A DNA stretch of 47,011 bases from a virus. The DNA is taken from the IMG/VR virus record IMGVR_UViG_3300003322_000275, positions 1-47,011 of that record; one strand, 5' to 3'. Position 1 is the stretch's first letter. The number at the start of each line of letters is the position of its first letter. Of the stretch, positions 39,252-45,874 are shown piece by piece. The notes beneath the pieces were generated by a model. It made no database searches. It saw nothing but the letters and a program-made list of their open reading frames with translations, and was not told the DNA's origin. Made by a program: the position numbers and the translations under genes.

Positions 39252-39530
39252 ATGTCACGCGAAATTACGATCTACATCGACACATCCGACGAGTCCATGA
39301 TAGGATCGAGTACGTGGGAACAGTATAACGCCCAACGCAGCGTCCAAAGGTTTCTCGATCTTGTTGTCAAAGAGGTTACAGCCATTTGGCCGAATTATAG
39401 CATATGGATTGAGCAATCAATTGGTGGGCGTACACTGATCGAGGGATCAAATGTCGATCAAACGATGCGTGACGACATTCGCGCCGTAATCACGGACGTA
39501 TGGGATCGGCAAGATTGGTTTGTCGCGTAG
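39252..39530 (+). CDS. Moron protein of unknown function
   Basis: A 92-residue acidic protein. It opens with a strand REITIYIDTSD and continues with a helix VQRFLDLVVKEVTAIWPNYS, a strand IWIEQSIGG and a final helix MRDDIRAVITDVW, a tidy alpha/beta domain. GAAAGGG precedes the ATG. It is the first of two genes behind its cassette promoter. No family is recognised. Confidence 0.75.
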   Translation: MSREITIYIDTSDESMIGSSTWEQYNAQRSVQRFLDLVVKEVTAIWPNYSIWIEQSIGGRTLIEGSNVDQTMRDDIRAVITDVWDRQDWFVA

Positions 39531-39575
39531 TAGCCCCCTCGCTAAGTCTCGCAATAGACAGAAAGGAATCAAACC

Positions 39576-39803
39576 ATGACCATCAAAGACGCCGTAAAAG
39601 CCGCTATCGCCGCAATGCCGGGTAACAAGCCGTTTCGTGCCGCTGAGATTCCGCCGATAGCTCATCCGGCTGGTGAGCATTCAATCGAAGATACGACGTA
39701 CCTTAGTGGTGATCAGGTATCGAGGGCGATTCGTGATCTGCCGTATGTTCAGCGTGGGTTTGGCAAGTGTCGTGTGAAAGGTCGTCGCGTGCCACAGCGC
39801 TAA
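39576..39803 (+). CDS. Small basic protein, possible DNA-binding
   Basis: A 75-residue protein: KDAVKAAIAAMPGNKPFRAA, then DQVSRAIRDLPYVQRGFGKC and a basic end VKGRRVPQR. The pattern resembles a winged-helix (helix, helix, helix, wing). AGAAAGG precedes the ATG. Its last 100 bases overlap the Rmf-like gene on the other strand. It is probably co-transcribed with the gene at 39252. Confidence 0.65.
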   Translation: MTIKDAVKAAIAAMPGNKPFRAAEIPPIAHPAGEHSIEDTTYLSGDQVSRAIRDLPYVQRGFGKCRVKGRRVPQR

Positions 39804-39945
39804 ACCCGGCAAGCCATTTCTTGCGCCAGAATCGCCTTTGCGGAGTGTCTGTACCATACGGACACACCGCAATTGTTTTACCGTCTTGCGCGGCTTTTGC
39901 TCCAGCATCGATCACCGATTGCCATGCTTTGACGTTGTTGCTCAT
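39703..39945 (-). CDS. Ribosome modulation factor-like protein
   Basis: An 80-residue frame. Its first 50 residues read as a small Rmf-type domain: AWQSVIDAGAKAAQDGK, VCPYGTDTPQRRFWRKKW, LAGFSA. The spacing of A-G, D-G, C-P-Y, R and W-x-x-G is that of the Rmf family, whose E. coli member dimerises ribosomes in hibernation. The tail after residue 53 overlaps the opposite gene and may be unimportant. The Shine-Dalgarno site is weak. The evidence is pattern only. Confidence 0.5.
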   Translation of the reverse strand: MSNNVKAWQSVIDAGAKAAQDGKTIAVCPYGTDTPQRRFWRKKWLAGFSAVARDDLSHDTCQTHAEHTADHESPSIPDHH

Positions 39946-39980
39946 CGTAAAAATCGATCGTAAGATCGTGTAAAAAGGTA

Positions 39981-40009
39981 TTGACAATCGATTGCAGCTA
40001 TGGTATACT
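39981..40009 (+). promoter_or_regulatory. Promoter-operator cassette
   Basis: TTGACA (39981-39986), 17 bases, TATACT (40004-40009). Both operators are perfect palindromes here: CAATCGATTG (39985-39994) and TAATCGATTA (40023-40032), 38 bp apart. The leader TAGCTGAAAGG matches the 28338 cassette. Confidence 0.9.
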
Positions 40010-40049
40010 GGTCTCAAGTCGATAATCGATTAGCTGAAAGGGCGAGGCA

Positions 40050-40316
40050 ATGCAGACCACGGGTACCGTAATTGAGATGCACATCACAGGCAAGCGACTC
40101 ATGGACATGTCCGACAATGAGATGGATGTCTACGCCACGCCGGGCGCATCGGAAGCGTATTGGGCCAGTAGGCCGAACTTTATGTACGATAAGTGCATAC
40201 AGACAGCCCAAGCGATCATCGATGACATCTGCATGGGATACGGCTTGGACGAAGACGATCTTCGCAAGAACGAGGACTCCTATACGTTCCTTGTCGAACT
40301 CCTTCCAGCGCGCTAG
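40050..40316 (+). CDS. Moron protein of unknown function
   Basis: An 88-residue acidic protein (IEMHITGKRLMDMSDNEMDV; YDKCIQTAQAIIDDICMGYG; TFLVELLPAR). GAAAGGGCGAGG precedes the ATG. It is an isolated single-gene unit: regulated promoter ahead, strong terminator behind. I do not recognise a family. Confidence 0.75.
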   Translation: MQTTGTVIEMHITGKRLMDMSDNEMDVYATPGASEAYWASRPNFMYDKCIQTAQAIIDDICMGYGLDEDDLRKNEDSYTFLVELLPAR

Positions 40317-40325
40317 ATTCAGATC

Positions 40326-40366
40326 ATCAAAAGACGCCTGATCGTAATGATCAGGCGTCTTTTGAT
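40326..40366. terminator. Strong bidirectional terminator
   Basis: A perfect 18-bp stem (core CAAAAGACGCCTGATC with its exact reverse complement), a 5-base loop and A4/T4 in the outer stem, so it works both ways. It ends the moron transcript. The stop of the opposite gene (40353-40351) lies in the right arm, so late transcription toward the portal has to pass it. Confidence 0.85.
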
Positions 40367-40638
40367 TCACTACGCTTGATCGTCAGTACAATCTGTCCAG
40401 CCGTCTCACACATCACGCACGCCTCGGTTTCAGCTTGGTTGACGTATCCACACGTGATACACCTCAAGCCTTCTGGCACCTGCGTAAACGGCTGGCGCGC
40501 GATCACAGCACCGATCGTCGCGTTCGGATCGATCTGTTTGATCATGCGCTCCACTTGCTTGATCGTCTTGTCGTCAAGCGGTGAGTCCTGCGTAGCCGCC
40601 CTTGTGGTCGTTGTTGGCGTTACTTCATCCTTTGCCAT
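40351..40638 (-). CDS. Zinc-ribbon protein of unknown function
   Basis: A 95-residue protein. The N-terminus is threonine-rich and the middle helical (DDKTIKQVERMIKQID). The C-terminal two C-x-x-C pairs (LRCITCGYVN...CVMCETAGQ) make a zinc ribbon. It follows the large terminase by 11 bases and ends inside a terminator. It could be an accessory to packaging or an adaptor. No family is recognised. Confidence 0.7.
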   Translation of the reverse strand: MAKDEVTPTTTTRAATQDSPLDDKTIKQVERMIKQIDPNATIGAVIARQPFTQVPEGLRCITCGYVNQAETEACVMCETAGQIVLTIKRSESKDA

Positions 40639-40649
40639 CTTTTACCCCC

Positions 40650-42071
40650 TCAATATGGACTAATCGAGTATTGCTCATCGTGTACGATCACTTCGGTGGT
40701 TTCTTCAAGCTCAATTCCAACGTTGTCGATAAAACAGACGACATAGCGCAAATCGTCAAGGCCATGATCATCGGTCTTGACGGGCGCCTCTTTCGCGATC
40801 ACATCCCCTGGTTTGGGTTTCTGCCATTCGTATCCATCAAACTCTTCGATAGTTGACGTAGGGCGATGCACATCTGATAATCGCTCGTCAATCTCAACAA
40901 GCGAGTCGCGCATAAAGAGTAAACGCGGAATCCCATCGCCTGCTGGTCGTAAGCGATTTCTAACCGCTTCAATACCGAGCGAAACGCTTTTGAATGCCGG
41001 ATAGGTAGCAATACCGTGTTTAAGCAGCGTAGCGCGATCTTCAGCATCATGATCTGCAACCACAGCCACGATATTCTCAGCGCCAGAAAGACGGATGATT
41101 TCAGGTGCAACATCTTCGATTAACGTTTCTGTTTGATAGATTTGTCGATACTGAATGAGCTTATCATCCGGTGACAGCGCATACCACGATATTGAAAGCG
41201 GATTCGTAAAGCCAAAATCGATCGAGATATAACACGGCCAATGTTTCGGGATGTCAAACCGATCAATGACGTGAATCTCTTGGTCAAACTCTGGATAAAT
41301 CGCACCTTCGGGTGACGCCCACAACCCCTTAAATAAGCGAAGCGATCGAACGCCTGTCAGTTTCGCGAGTCGTTCAATATACCGTGTACCACGTTTTGTC
41401 CAGCATTGTTTGATCGTATTCCACAGCGACGGATTATCCTCGTGACGGCTTGAAAGCCCCCGTAAACGTCCATTATCAACGTACCGTTTAATCCAGTGTT
41501 GCTTTCCGGCTGGGTTAACATCAAGGATGACTTGCTCAAATTCGAGGACTCCACCGCGCAAACGGGTTGTAAGCGTCTCGTAATCGCCCTCGGTTATTTC
41601 TTCCGCTTGCTGAACGTAGATGACATCGTATTCAGCGCTCAGAATCTTCCCGATATGATTCGGGTCTAATCCCCCAATGTCAATTTCAGACCCGTTTCGG
41701 TAACTGTACACTTGTCGATTACGGCGCTGCGGCCCCTCCCGGACGAGTCTGTGATCGAGACCGAGCACGTTCCGCTCGAAAGTAACGAGTCCAGTGTTGC
41801 TAAGACTTGCGCGAGTCTTCCGCGCGATAAGACCGCGAAAACCAGCGTTGTTTCGTGCAAGTTGGTGGAGTTTATAGAGTGCCGCAAACGATTTACCTGT
41901 TCCAGCCGGACCAACCAGCGCAACGTCAACGTTGTTGAGTGTTTGCAGTTCCAGCGCAGCGCCACGAAACTCCGGATCGTCAATCCGTTTCGTTTGCTGA
42001 TTGTTGTGTTGTAGATTGTCCACCAAGCGCGGAAGCGATGGCAGTAACTCTAGCGGTAACGATGTCAACAT
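40650..42071 (-). CDS. Terminase large subunit
   Basis: A 473-residue packaging motor. The ATPase domain shows Walker A VGPAGTGKS (about 53-61) and a Walker B-like YDVIYVQQAEEITEGDYE (the normal acidic pair is here QQAEE). The nuclease domain has SIDFGFTNP (about 285), VVADHDAED and DDHGLDDLRYVV at the end. It follows terminase small in the same direction with a 92-base overlap, so the true start may lie slightly further in. It packages concatemeric DNA into the portal. Confidence 0.92.
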   Translation of the reverse strand: MLTSLPLELLPSLPRLVDNLQHNNQQTKRIDDPEFRGAALELQTLNNVDVALVGPAGTGKSFAALYKLHQLARNNAGFRGLIARKTRASLSNTGLVTFERNVLGLDHRLVREGPQRRNRQVYSYRNGSEIDIGGLDPNHIGKILSAEYDVIYVQQAEEITEGDYETLTTRLRGGVLEFEQVILDVNPAGKQHWIKRYVDNGRLRGLSSRHEDNPSLWNTIKQCWTKRGTRYIERLAKLTGVRSLRLFKGLWASPEGAIYPEFDQEIHVIDRFDIPKHWPCYISIDFGFTNPLSISWYALSPDDKLIQYRQIYQTETLIEDVAPEIIRLSGAENIVAVVADHDAEDRATLLKHGIATYPAFKSVSLGIEAVRNRLRPAGDGIPRLLFMRDSLVEIDERLSDVHRPTSTIEEFDGYEWQKPKPGDVIAKEAPVKTDDHGLDDLRYVVCFIDNVGIELEETTEVIVHDEQYSISPY

Positions 42072-42396
42072 ATGCGGCTAGATCGCGTGCGTTCTGCTGT
42101 TTAATCCACGTTGGATCGGCTTGTGTCACTTCCAATACGGTTGTAACATTCGTTAGTGCGGCTTCAAGGAATTCACTCACCAGTACCCCAAAACGCTCAC
42201 GATCGATCATGCGTGCGAGCATTTCGTCACGGTATTGCGGCAAATCCTTATGCCAGTGCTTGATTGTCCACAGCGGTACGCCGGTCGCTTTTGCTACGTC
42301 ATATTCGCGTTCGCCAAGCATCAGACGTGACACAGCATCCGCTTTCACGTCTACCGGCCATGGATTCCCGCGATCGTGTGCTTTTTCAAGCGTCAT
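41980..42396 (-). CDS. Terminase small subunit
   Basis: A 138-residue protein. The N-terminal helix-turn-helix AVSRLMLGEREYDVAKATGV followed by PLWTIKHWHKDL recognises the packaging site. The centre is a helical oligomerisation domain and the C-terminus an unstructured tail (GGQSTTQQSANETD). It starts on the stop of the gene before it (ATGA). Its position beside the large subunit confirms the call. Confidence 0.85.
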   Translation of the reverse strand: MTLEKAHDRGNPWPVDVKADAVSRLMLGEREYDVAKATGVPLWTIKHWHKDLPQYRDEMLARMIDRERFGVLVSEFLEAALTNVTTVLEVTQADPTWIKQQNARDLAAYVDIVTARVTAIASALGGQSTTQQSANETD

Positions 42397-42602
42397 ACGT
42401 AAATTTCACCAGTTATCTCGTAATGATCGCCACAATCACAACATGACCAGATAACACGAAAATCAACCGTAAACACCTCATATAGTCGCGCCATAACATA
42501 GTGCCACAGATCGACAAGATATTGCCGCTGCGGATTGCGAAAACGCACTTTCTCAACCCTAAAGCGCGTTGATCCGTAGTATTGACGCTTACTGCGATCC
42601 AT
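42393..42602 (-). CDS. Small protein of unknown function
   Basis: A 69-residue basic/aromatic protein (KRQYYGSTRFRVEKVRFRNP; FRVIWSCCDCGDHYEI) with a short cysteine knuckle C-C-x-C. It is packed between holin and terminase genes with overlaps on both sides. No function is assigned. Confidence 0.6.
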   Translation of the reverse strand: MDRSKRQYYGSTRFRVEKVRFRNPQRQYLVDLWHYVMARLYEVFTVDFRVIWSCCDCGDHYEITGEIYV

Positions 42603-42798
42603 TTGATCCCCCTATTACCGGCTGAGTCGTCACGAAACGCAAGCCCATGTTGATCGCGCCAACAACAATCAAGATGTACGGCTTGGCCGACTCCAATGCT
42701 GGAACGTCTGCAAGCTGCAAGCCGGCCCCTGCGAGGATCGTCAACACAGCGAACCATAGCGTTTTTGATGTGTACCAGGGTTTAATCGGGTTTGTCAT
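42589..42798 (-). CDS. Holin
   Basis: A 69-residue protein with two transmembrane helices (TLWFAVLTILAGAGLQLA and PYILIVVGAINMGLRFVT), a charged N-terminus and a polar tail (TTQPVIGGSNGSQ). The sequence KPWYTSKTLWFA... and NMGLRF match a common class of phage holins. It forms membrane lesions that let the endolysin reach the wall. Confidence 0.82.
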   Translation of the reverse strand: MTNPIKPWYTSKTLWFAVLTILAGAGLQLADVPALESAKPYILIVVGAINMGLRFVTTQPVIGGSNGSQ

Positions 42799-42883
42799 TG
42801 CTATTCCTCATCGCTATGATCGTCTGCGCAATTACACATACGACAAATGCGATCAATAGTATATTATACATCAAATCAACCAT
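42782..42883 (-). CDS. 33-residue membrane protein of the lysis module
   Basis: A reading frame of 33 codons between the gene ending at 42876 and the holin. It overlaps the former by eight and the latter by 17 bases. It encodes one transmembrane helix (YNILLIAFVVCVIAQTIIAM) and a short polar tail. Tight overlaps on both sides argue that it is real. It could be an antiholin or holin partner, or a spanin-like piece. It has no lipobox. Confidence 0.55.
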   Translation of the reverse strand: MVDLMYNILLIAFVVCVIAQTIIAMRNSNDKPD

Positions 42884-43094
42884 GATCTGCGTCTTGTGAT
42901 CCGTATGGCGTAGCGCGGTACATACGCCTATCGATCAACGCCGTAAAAAGATCAATCATTTTTTGACGTGCCGTCTGTTTGTCACCAGCAAAGGCGATAT
43001 AATGACTACCGATTGCATCACTTCGTAGATCATAGAGATCGGTTTCAAGATCAGCGATCTCTAACCCCCAAAACTCACTACTCGCGCTAGACAT
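42876..43094 (-). CDS. Small protein of unknown function
   Basis: A 72-residue protein (EFWGLEIADLETDLYDLRSD; DKQTARQKMIDLFTALIDRR), mostly helical with conserved-looking aromatic positions. The start at 43094 overlaps the previous gene by eight bases. It lies in the lysis block, but no lysis feature is visible. Confidence 0.6.
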   Translation of the reverse strand: MSSASSEFWGLEIADLETDLYDLRSDAIGSHYIAFAGDKQTARQKMIDLFTALIDRRMYRATPYGSQDADHG

Positions 43095-43428
43095 GATCAA
43101 CATCCTTTATTTTCGGTTGCCCGCCGTTTGTCATACCGAGTGCATACAAGCCGAAATAGACACTTGTTACCACTTGCACCGTGTAACCAAGCGTCAATAA
43201 AACGACGTTTAGCGACGGCGGAGCGCCGATCACCGCGTTATCCGCCGCACGGATCGCGACGAGTACGACAATCACATTAAAGAACGCATGCCCACACTTT
43301 TGGACAAACAGACGGCGCATCGCGTGTGATCCGGAGAAATGCAGTCGGTAGATACGCCACAGCAGCGCGCAGTTGATACAGAGCGCTGCAAATGATATAA
43401 AACACCAGATAATAAGCGTTGCAATCAT
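43087..43428 (-). CDS. Three-helix membrane protein
   Basis: A 113-residue protein with about three transmembrane helices (LIIWCFISFAALCINCALLW; FFNVIVVLVAIRAADNAVI; VVLLTLGYTVQVVTSVYFGL). It is directly before the small lysis genes and overlaps the gene ahead by four bases. It may be a second holin or an antiholin. No family is recognised. Confidence 0.65.
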   Translation of the reverse strand: MIATLIIWCFISFAALCINCALLWRIYRLHFSGSHAMRRLFVQKCGHAFFNVIVVLVAIRAADNAVIGAPPSLNVVLLTLGYTVQVVTSVYFGLYALGMTNGGQPKIKDVDHV

Positions 43429-43769
43429 TGATTTCTGCGATCTTTCTCAATTGCTTGACGGATACGGTTAATCGCCTCAGTAAGCTCTGCGAGTCGTACG
43501 GCTTGATTCGCCATGACACCGCTTATCTGTGCTGTGTGCTCTTTGAGGAGTTGATCGCGCTTATCGAGTGCGGCTAAGAACTTATCAAGCTCCGCGCGTC
43601 GATCGGCGGCCGTTTGTTCCAATTGCTTAGTGATCAACGGCCATACGTCGCGACGTGCGAAGTATGCAAGCGCGGCAAGGATTAAGAGCGGTATTCCAAA
43701 CGTTTTACCAAACTCTACCCAATCCACAACGTCATTCACCAACTGCGCGTTCTGTAGGACGTAGTTCAT
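43425..43769 (-). CDS. Membrane-anchored coiled-coil protein
   Basis: A 114-residue protein. One transmembrane helix (TFGIPLLILAALAYFA, about 24-39) is followed by a long heptad-like helix (ITKQLEQTAADRRAELDKFL; AVRLAELTEAINRIRQAIEK). This is the layout of inner-membrane spanins (Rz) or of class II holin accessories. No lipoprotein partner (Rz1) was found beside it, so the spanin call is tentative. Confidence 0.6.
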   Translation of the reverse strand: MNYVLQNAQLVNDVVDWVEFGKTFGIPLLILAALAYFARRDVWPLITKQLEQTAADRRAELDKFLAALDKRDQLLKEHTAQISGVMANQAVRLAELTEAINRIRQAIEKDRRNQ

Positions 43770-43944
43770 CGATGATTGCGGTTAAACGGTCTACTTTACG
43801 TTCGAGTCGTTGTATTTCGTCAATATGCCGATTCGCGTAGCTGAGAATCACAAAATCGACACGCTGCATAACGATCTGCAACGCATCGCGGAGTCTTACA
43901 GGAAGCGTATCAAGAAATCGCAGCCATGCCTCTTGATTCATCAC
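43732..43944 (-). CDS. Small coiled-coil protein of the lysis block
   Basis: A 70-residue helical protein (AWLRFLDTLPVRLRDALQIV; IDEIQRLERKVDRLTAIIDE). It starts inside the endolysin end and overlaps the next gene by 38 bases. It may regulate or partner the membrane coiled-coil protein encoded next to it. Confidence 0.6.
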   Translation of the reverse strand: MMNQEAWLRFLDTLPVRLRDALQIVMQRVDFVILSYANRHIDEIQRLERKVDRLTAIIDELRPTERAVGE

Positions 43945-44699
43945 ATCTCACTGTAGAGTCGTCCAAACGCCTTGTTGACGGTCTTATTGTAGACGATAAA
44001 ACCGTGTTCAAAAAGCTGAATACTCGTCACGCCGTTACCATCGAGCGGGGTAACATACGTCTCACGAGTCAACGCCTTACCGTATTTCTCCGGTCGTTTC
44101 AGCCACGCTACAGGGATTGCATAATCCCAGTTGACGGGAATCGTACCCCAACGCTCTGCCATCGATGTCGGCATTATCGGTAATCCTTTTGCACGTAAAC
44201 ACCATCCCTCTACTACCGCGATCGTCAATTGACGCGGGTCCCAACGACGTTTCGGTACGGCAACATCCGCATCGCCATGGCGAAAGATCGGGATGTTACC
44301 GAATCGCGCTCGCAGGTCGTTTATGCGCCAACCGAGGGATAGCAGTTGATCGTCTGGGTAAAACGGGGATGGGCCGCTCTTGCGTTCTAGTTCGATGCCG
44401 TACGATACGAGATTAACCGCATTGTTGCGATACGTCATGCCATCAATCGTTATCGTAGTTTCAACGCCAGCATGCCACGTAGCAACGTCTGGAGAGGCAT
44501 AATTATAGATCGTACCATCGTACCAAATCAGATCATGGATTGACGCACCGCGATCGTTCTTGACGAGGTACCTTCGCGAGTCACCAGACGGCGCATCCGT
44601 ATCGTGCAACATGATACACCGTGGTTGCGCGCCATAGATACCGCGTGATCCTTTGTGTACCGTACGATACGTTCTATCGTCAACTTTCGGTTGATTCAT
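43941..44699 (-). CDS. Endolysin, N-acetylmuramoyl-L-alanine amidase
   Basis: A 252-residue enzyme of the amidase_2 type. The zinc-site motif IMLHDTDAPSGDSRRYLV (H32) is followed by ASIHDLIWYDGTIYNY, WHAGVE (near residue 75) and RHGDADVAVPKRRWDP (second zinc ligands). It cuts between muramic acid and L-alanine of the wall. The C-terminal 70 residues (WAIP-like segments, YGKALTRETYVTPLDGNGV) may bind the wall. The start at 44699 with upstream GENE overlap of 20 bases is chosen over the longer frame. No signal peptide is seen, so it needs a holin. Confidence 0.87.
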   Translation of the reverse strand: MNQPKVDDRTYRTVHKGSRGIYGAQPRCIMLHDTDAPSGDSRRYLVKNDRGASIHDLIWYDGTIYNYASPDVATWHAGVETTITIDGMTYRNNAVNLVSYGIELERKSGPSPFYPDDQLLSLGWRINDLRARFGNIPIFRHGDADVAVPKRRWDPRQLTIAVVEGWCLRAKGLPIMPTSMAERWGTIPVNWDYAIPVAWLKRPEKYGKALTRETYVTPLDGNGVTSIQLFEHGFIVYNKTVNKAFGRLYSEM

Positions 44700-44898
44700 C
44701 CGACTCACCACAGCGATCACAGCGCGTCGCCAGATAGTAACAATCTTCGGTAACATAGTCACCAAAACTCGCATGTATTAACCCGCCGCATTCACACGGC
44801 TTAGGGTACCCAATCCAACACATAGCGCAGTTTTGATCGCCTACAGGGTGATCGCAATATTCGATCTCGATTGTTTCAGCGTTTGACACCGATCGCAC
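44680..44898 (-). CDS. Small cysteine-rich zinc protein
   Basis: A 72-residue protein with four cysteine pairs or single cysteines (YCDHPVGDQNCAMCWIGYPK; PCECGG; RCDRCGESDE) that can hold two zinc ions. The start is GTG. It overlaps the endolysin by 20 bases and the preceding gene by 23. It resembles small zinc proteins of phage early genes, but the function is unknown. Confidence 0.6.
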   Translation of the reverse strand: MRSVSNAETIEIEYCDHPVGDQNCAMCWIGYPKPCECGGLIHASFGDYVTEDCYYLATRCDRCGESDESTES

Positions 44899-45133
44899 CC
44901 GCTTTCAAGCGCCGGATAGCGCCGCGCATCTTCCGTGCCGTCATCGGATGACGGCTTAATGGCGTGTTGACGATTCCAGCCGCATAGAGCGATCGATAAA
45001 ATCCGTTTAGCGCTGTACCGAGATCAAAACAAATCGGTGATACCATTTCCGTGATCGCGTTCCATGCGGTAATCACACGATCGCTCGTTAAACTCATCAC
45101 GGCTGAAAGTTCGTCAAGCTGTTGCTGATTCAT
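44876..45133 (-). CDS. Small helical protein of unknown function
   Basis: An 85-residue protein (QQQLDELSAVMSLTSDRVIT; CFDLGTALNGFYRSLYAAGI; RKMRGAIRRLKAGAIGVKR) with a basic end. The ATG at 45133 overlaps the previous gene by 20 bases. It is second in the late arm and might regulate late transcription, for which the position only hints. Confidence 0.6.
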   Translation of the reverse strand: MNQQQLDELSAVMSLTSDRVITAWNAITEMVSPICFDLGTALNGFYRSLYAAGIVNTPLSRHPMTARKMRGAIRRLKAGAIGVKR

Positions 45134-45350
45134 CGCTAAATCGCTCACTATCTGTGAGAACACGCTTATCAAAATGTATTTTTAGCTTAATCCCGCGCGC
45201 CGACATAAGCCGACGAACGATTGAGTCACCAAGCGCAACTAATAGATCACACTCAAATAGCGACGCATCGAAGATCATGCTACCATTGGCACGCGTTGAC
45301 GCTGCATAGATTTTAAGCGCTTCGTCTGGTGTTACATGAAACGTAAGCAT
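45114..45350 (-). CDS. First gene of the late arm, unknown function
   Basis: A 78-residue protein (LTFHVTPDEALKIYAASTRA; LFECDLLVALGDSIVRRLMS; LKIHFDKRVLTDSERFS) with a compact alpha/beta look. It is the first gene behind the late promoter and terminator at 45.47-45.60 kb. Being read before the lysis and packaging genes, it is a candidate for a late regulator, but no motif supports that. Confidence 0.6.
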   Translation of the reverse strand: MLTFHVTPDEALKIYAASTRANGSMIFDASLFECDLLVALGDSIVRRLMSARGIKLKIHFDKRVLTDSERFSDESATA

Positions 45351-45370
45351 TGATCATCCTCGGTAGTAAA

Positions 45371-45409
45371 AACCGGCATGAGCGCCCATTCACATCACCC
45401 ATGCCGGTT
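45371..45409. other. 10-bp hairpin in the late leader
   Basis: AACCGGCATG (45371-45380) and CATGCCGGTT (45400-45409) are perfect reverse complements with a 19-base loop. Located between the terminator and the first late gene, it may be a leader RNA element such as an antitermination or stability signal. Confidence 0.55.
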
Positions 45410-45471
45410 CCTGCCAGGGATCGCTATGCGCCGATCCATACTCATTATATCACGCCCTGTCAAGGGTACAC

Positions 45472-45512
45472 AAAAAGCCGCGCTCTAGCTTTCATAGTCA
45501 GCGCGGCTTTTT
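45472..45512. terminator. Strong bidirectional terminator between late promoter and late genes
   Basis: A perfect 13-bp stem AAAAAGCCGCGCT/AGCGCGGCTTTTT with a 15-base loop and T5 in either direction. Read on the minus strand it lies about 50 bases behind the predicted late transcription start, ahead of every late gene. Confidence 0.85.
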
Positions 45513-45570
45513 GGGGCCGAGAGGGGTTAGGTTGTGGACTCGCGAACCGTGGTATTCTGAAGGACGATCG

Positions 45571-45599
45571 AGTCTATCACAGCCGGAGTATTTTGTCAA
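45571..45599 (-). promoter_or_regulatory. Predicted late promoter
   Basis: On the minus strand: TTGACA (45599-45594), 17 bases, TAGACT (45576-45571). It is the only consensus promoter upstream of the late arm and points at the terminator 45512-45472. Its -35 box lies four bases from that of the plus-strand promoter. Confidence 0.75.
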
Positions 45600-45603
45600 G
45601 GTC

Positions 45604-45631
45604 TTGCTTTCCAGCGTGAGCGTGCTATACT
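45604..45631 (+). promoter_or_regulatory. Predicted plus-strand promoter
   Basis: TTGCTT (45604-45609), 16 bases, TATACT (45626-45631). A TTGACA follows directly at 45631. The leader ATTTAGCTGAGAAGGACAGG resembles the leaders of the moron cassettes. It serves the three small genes up to 46573. Confidence 0.6.
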
Positions 45632-45672
45632 TGACACAGCGTAGTGACACATTTAGCTGAGAAGGACAGGCT

Positions 45673-45873
45673 ATGATTCGAGTCAAAGAGCAGCAGGTCG
45701 TAGGCTACCGCAACCGAGCTAACTATCAGGGTACTGTTATAAAGACGCTGTGGGATGACGACAGCGTCACGTACACAACCAAATGGTATCTACCAAGCGG
45801 CTGGACTGAAACCGATTACCATGACAACCAATGCCCAATAATCGATATACCACAAAACGAACAGAAGTCGTAA
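45673..45873 (+). CDS. Small protein of unknown function
   Basis: A 66-residue protein of beta type (QQVVGYRNRANYQGTVIKTL; DSVTYTTKWYLPSGWTETDY), possibly a small SH3-like barrel. GAGAAGGACAGG precedes the ATG. It is first of three genes behind a promoter whose leader resembles that of the operator cassettes. I do not recognise a family. Confidence 0.65.
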   Translation: MIRVKEQQVVGYRNRANYQGTVIKTLWDDDSVTYTTKWYLPSGWTETDYHDNQCPIIDIPQNEQKS

Positions 45874-45874
45874 A

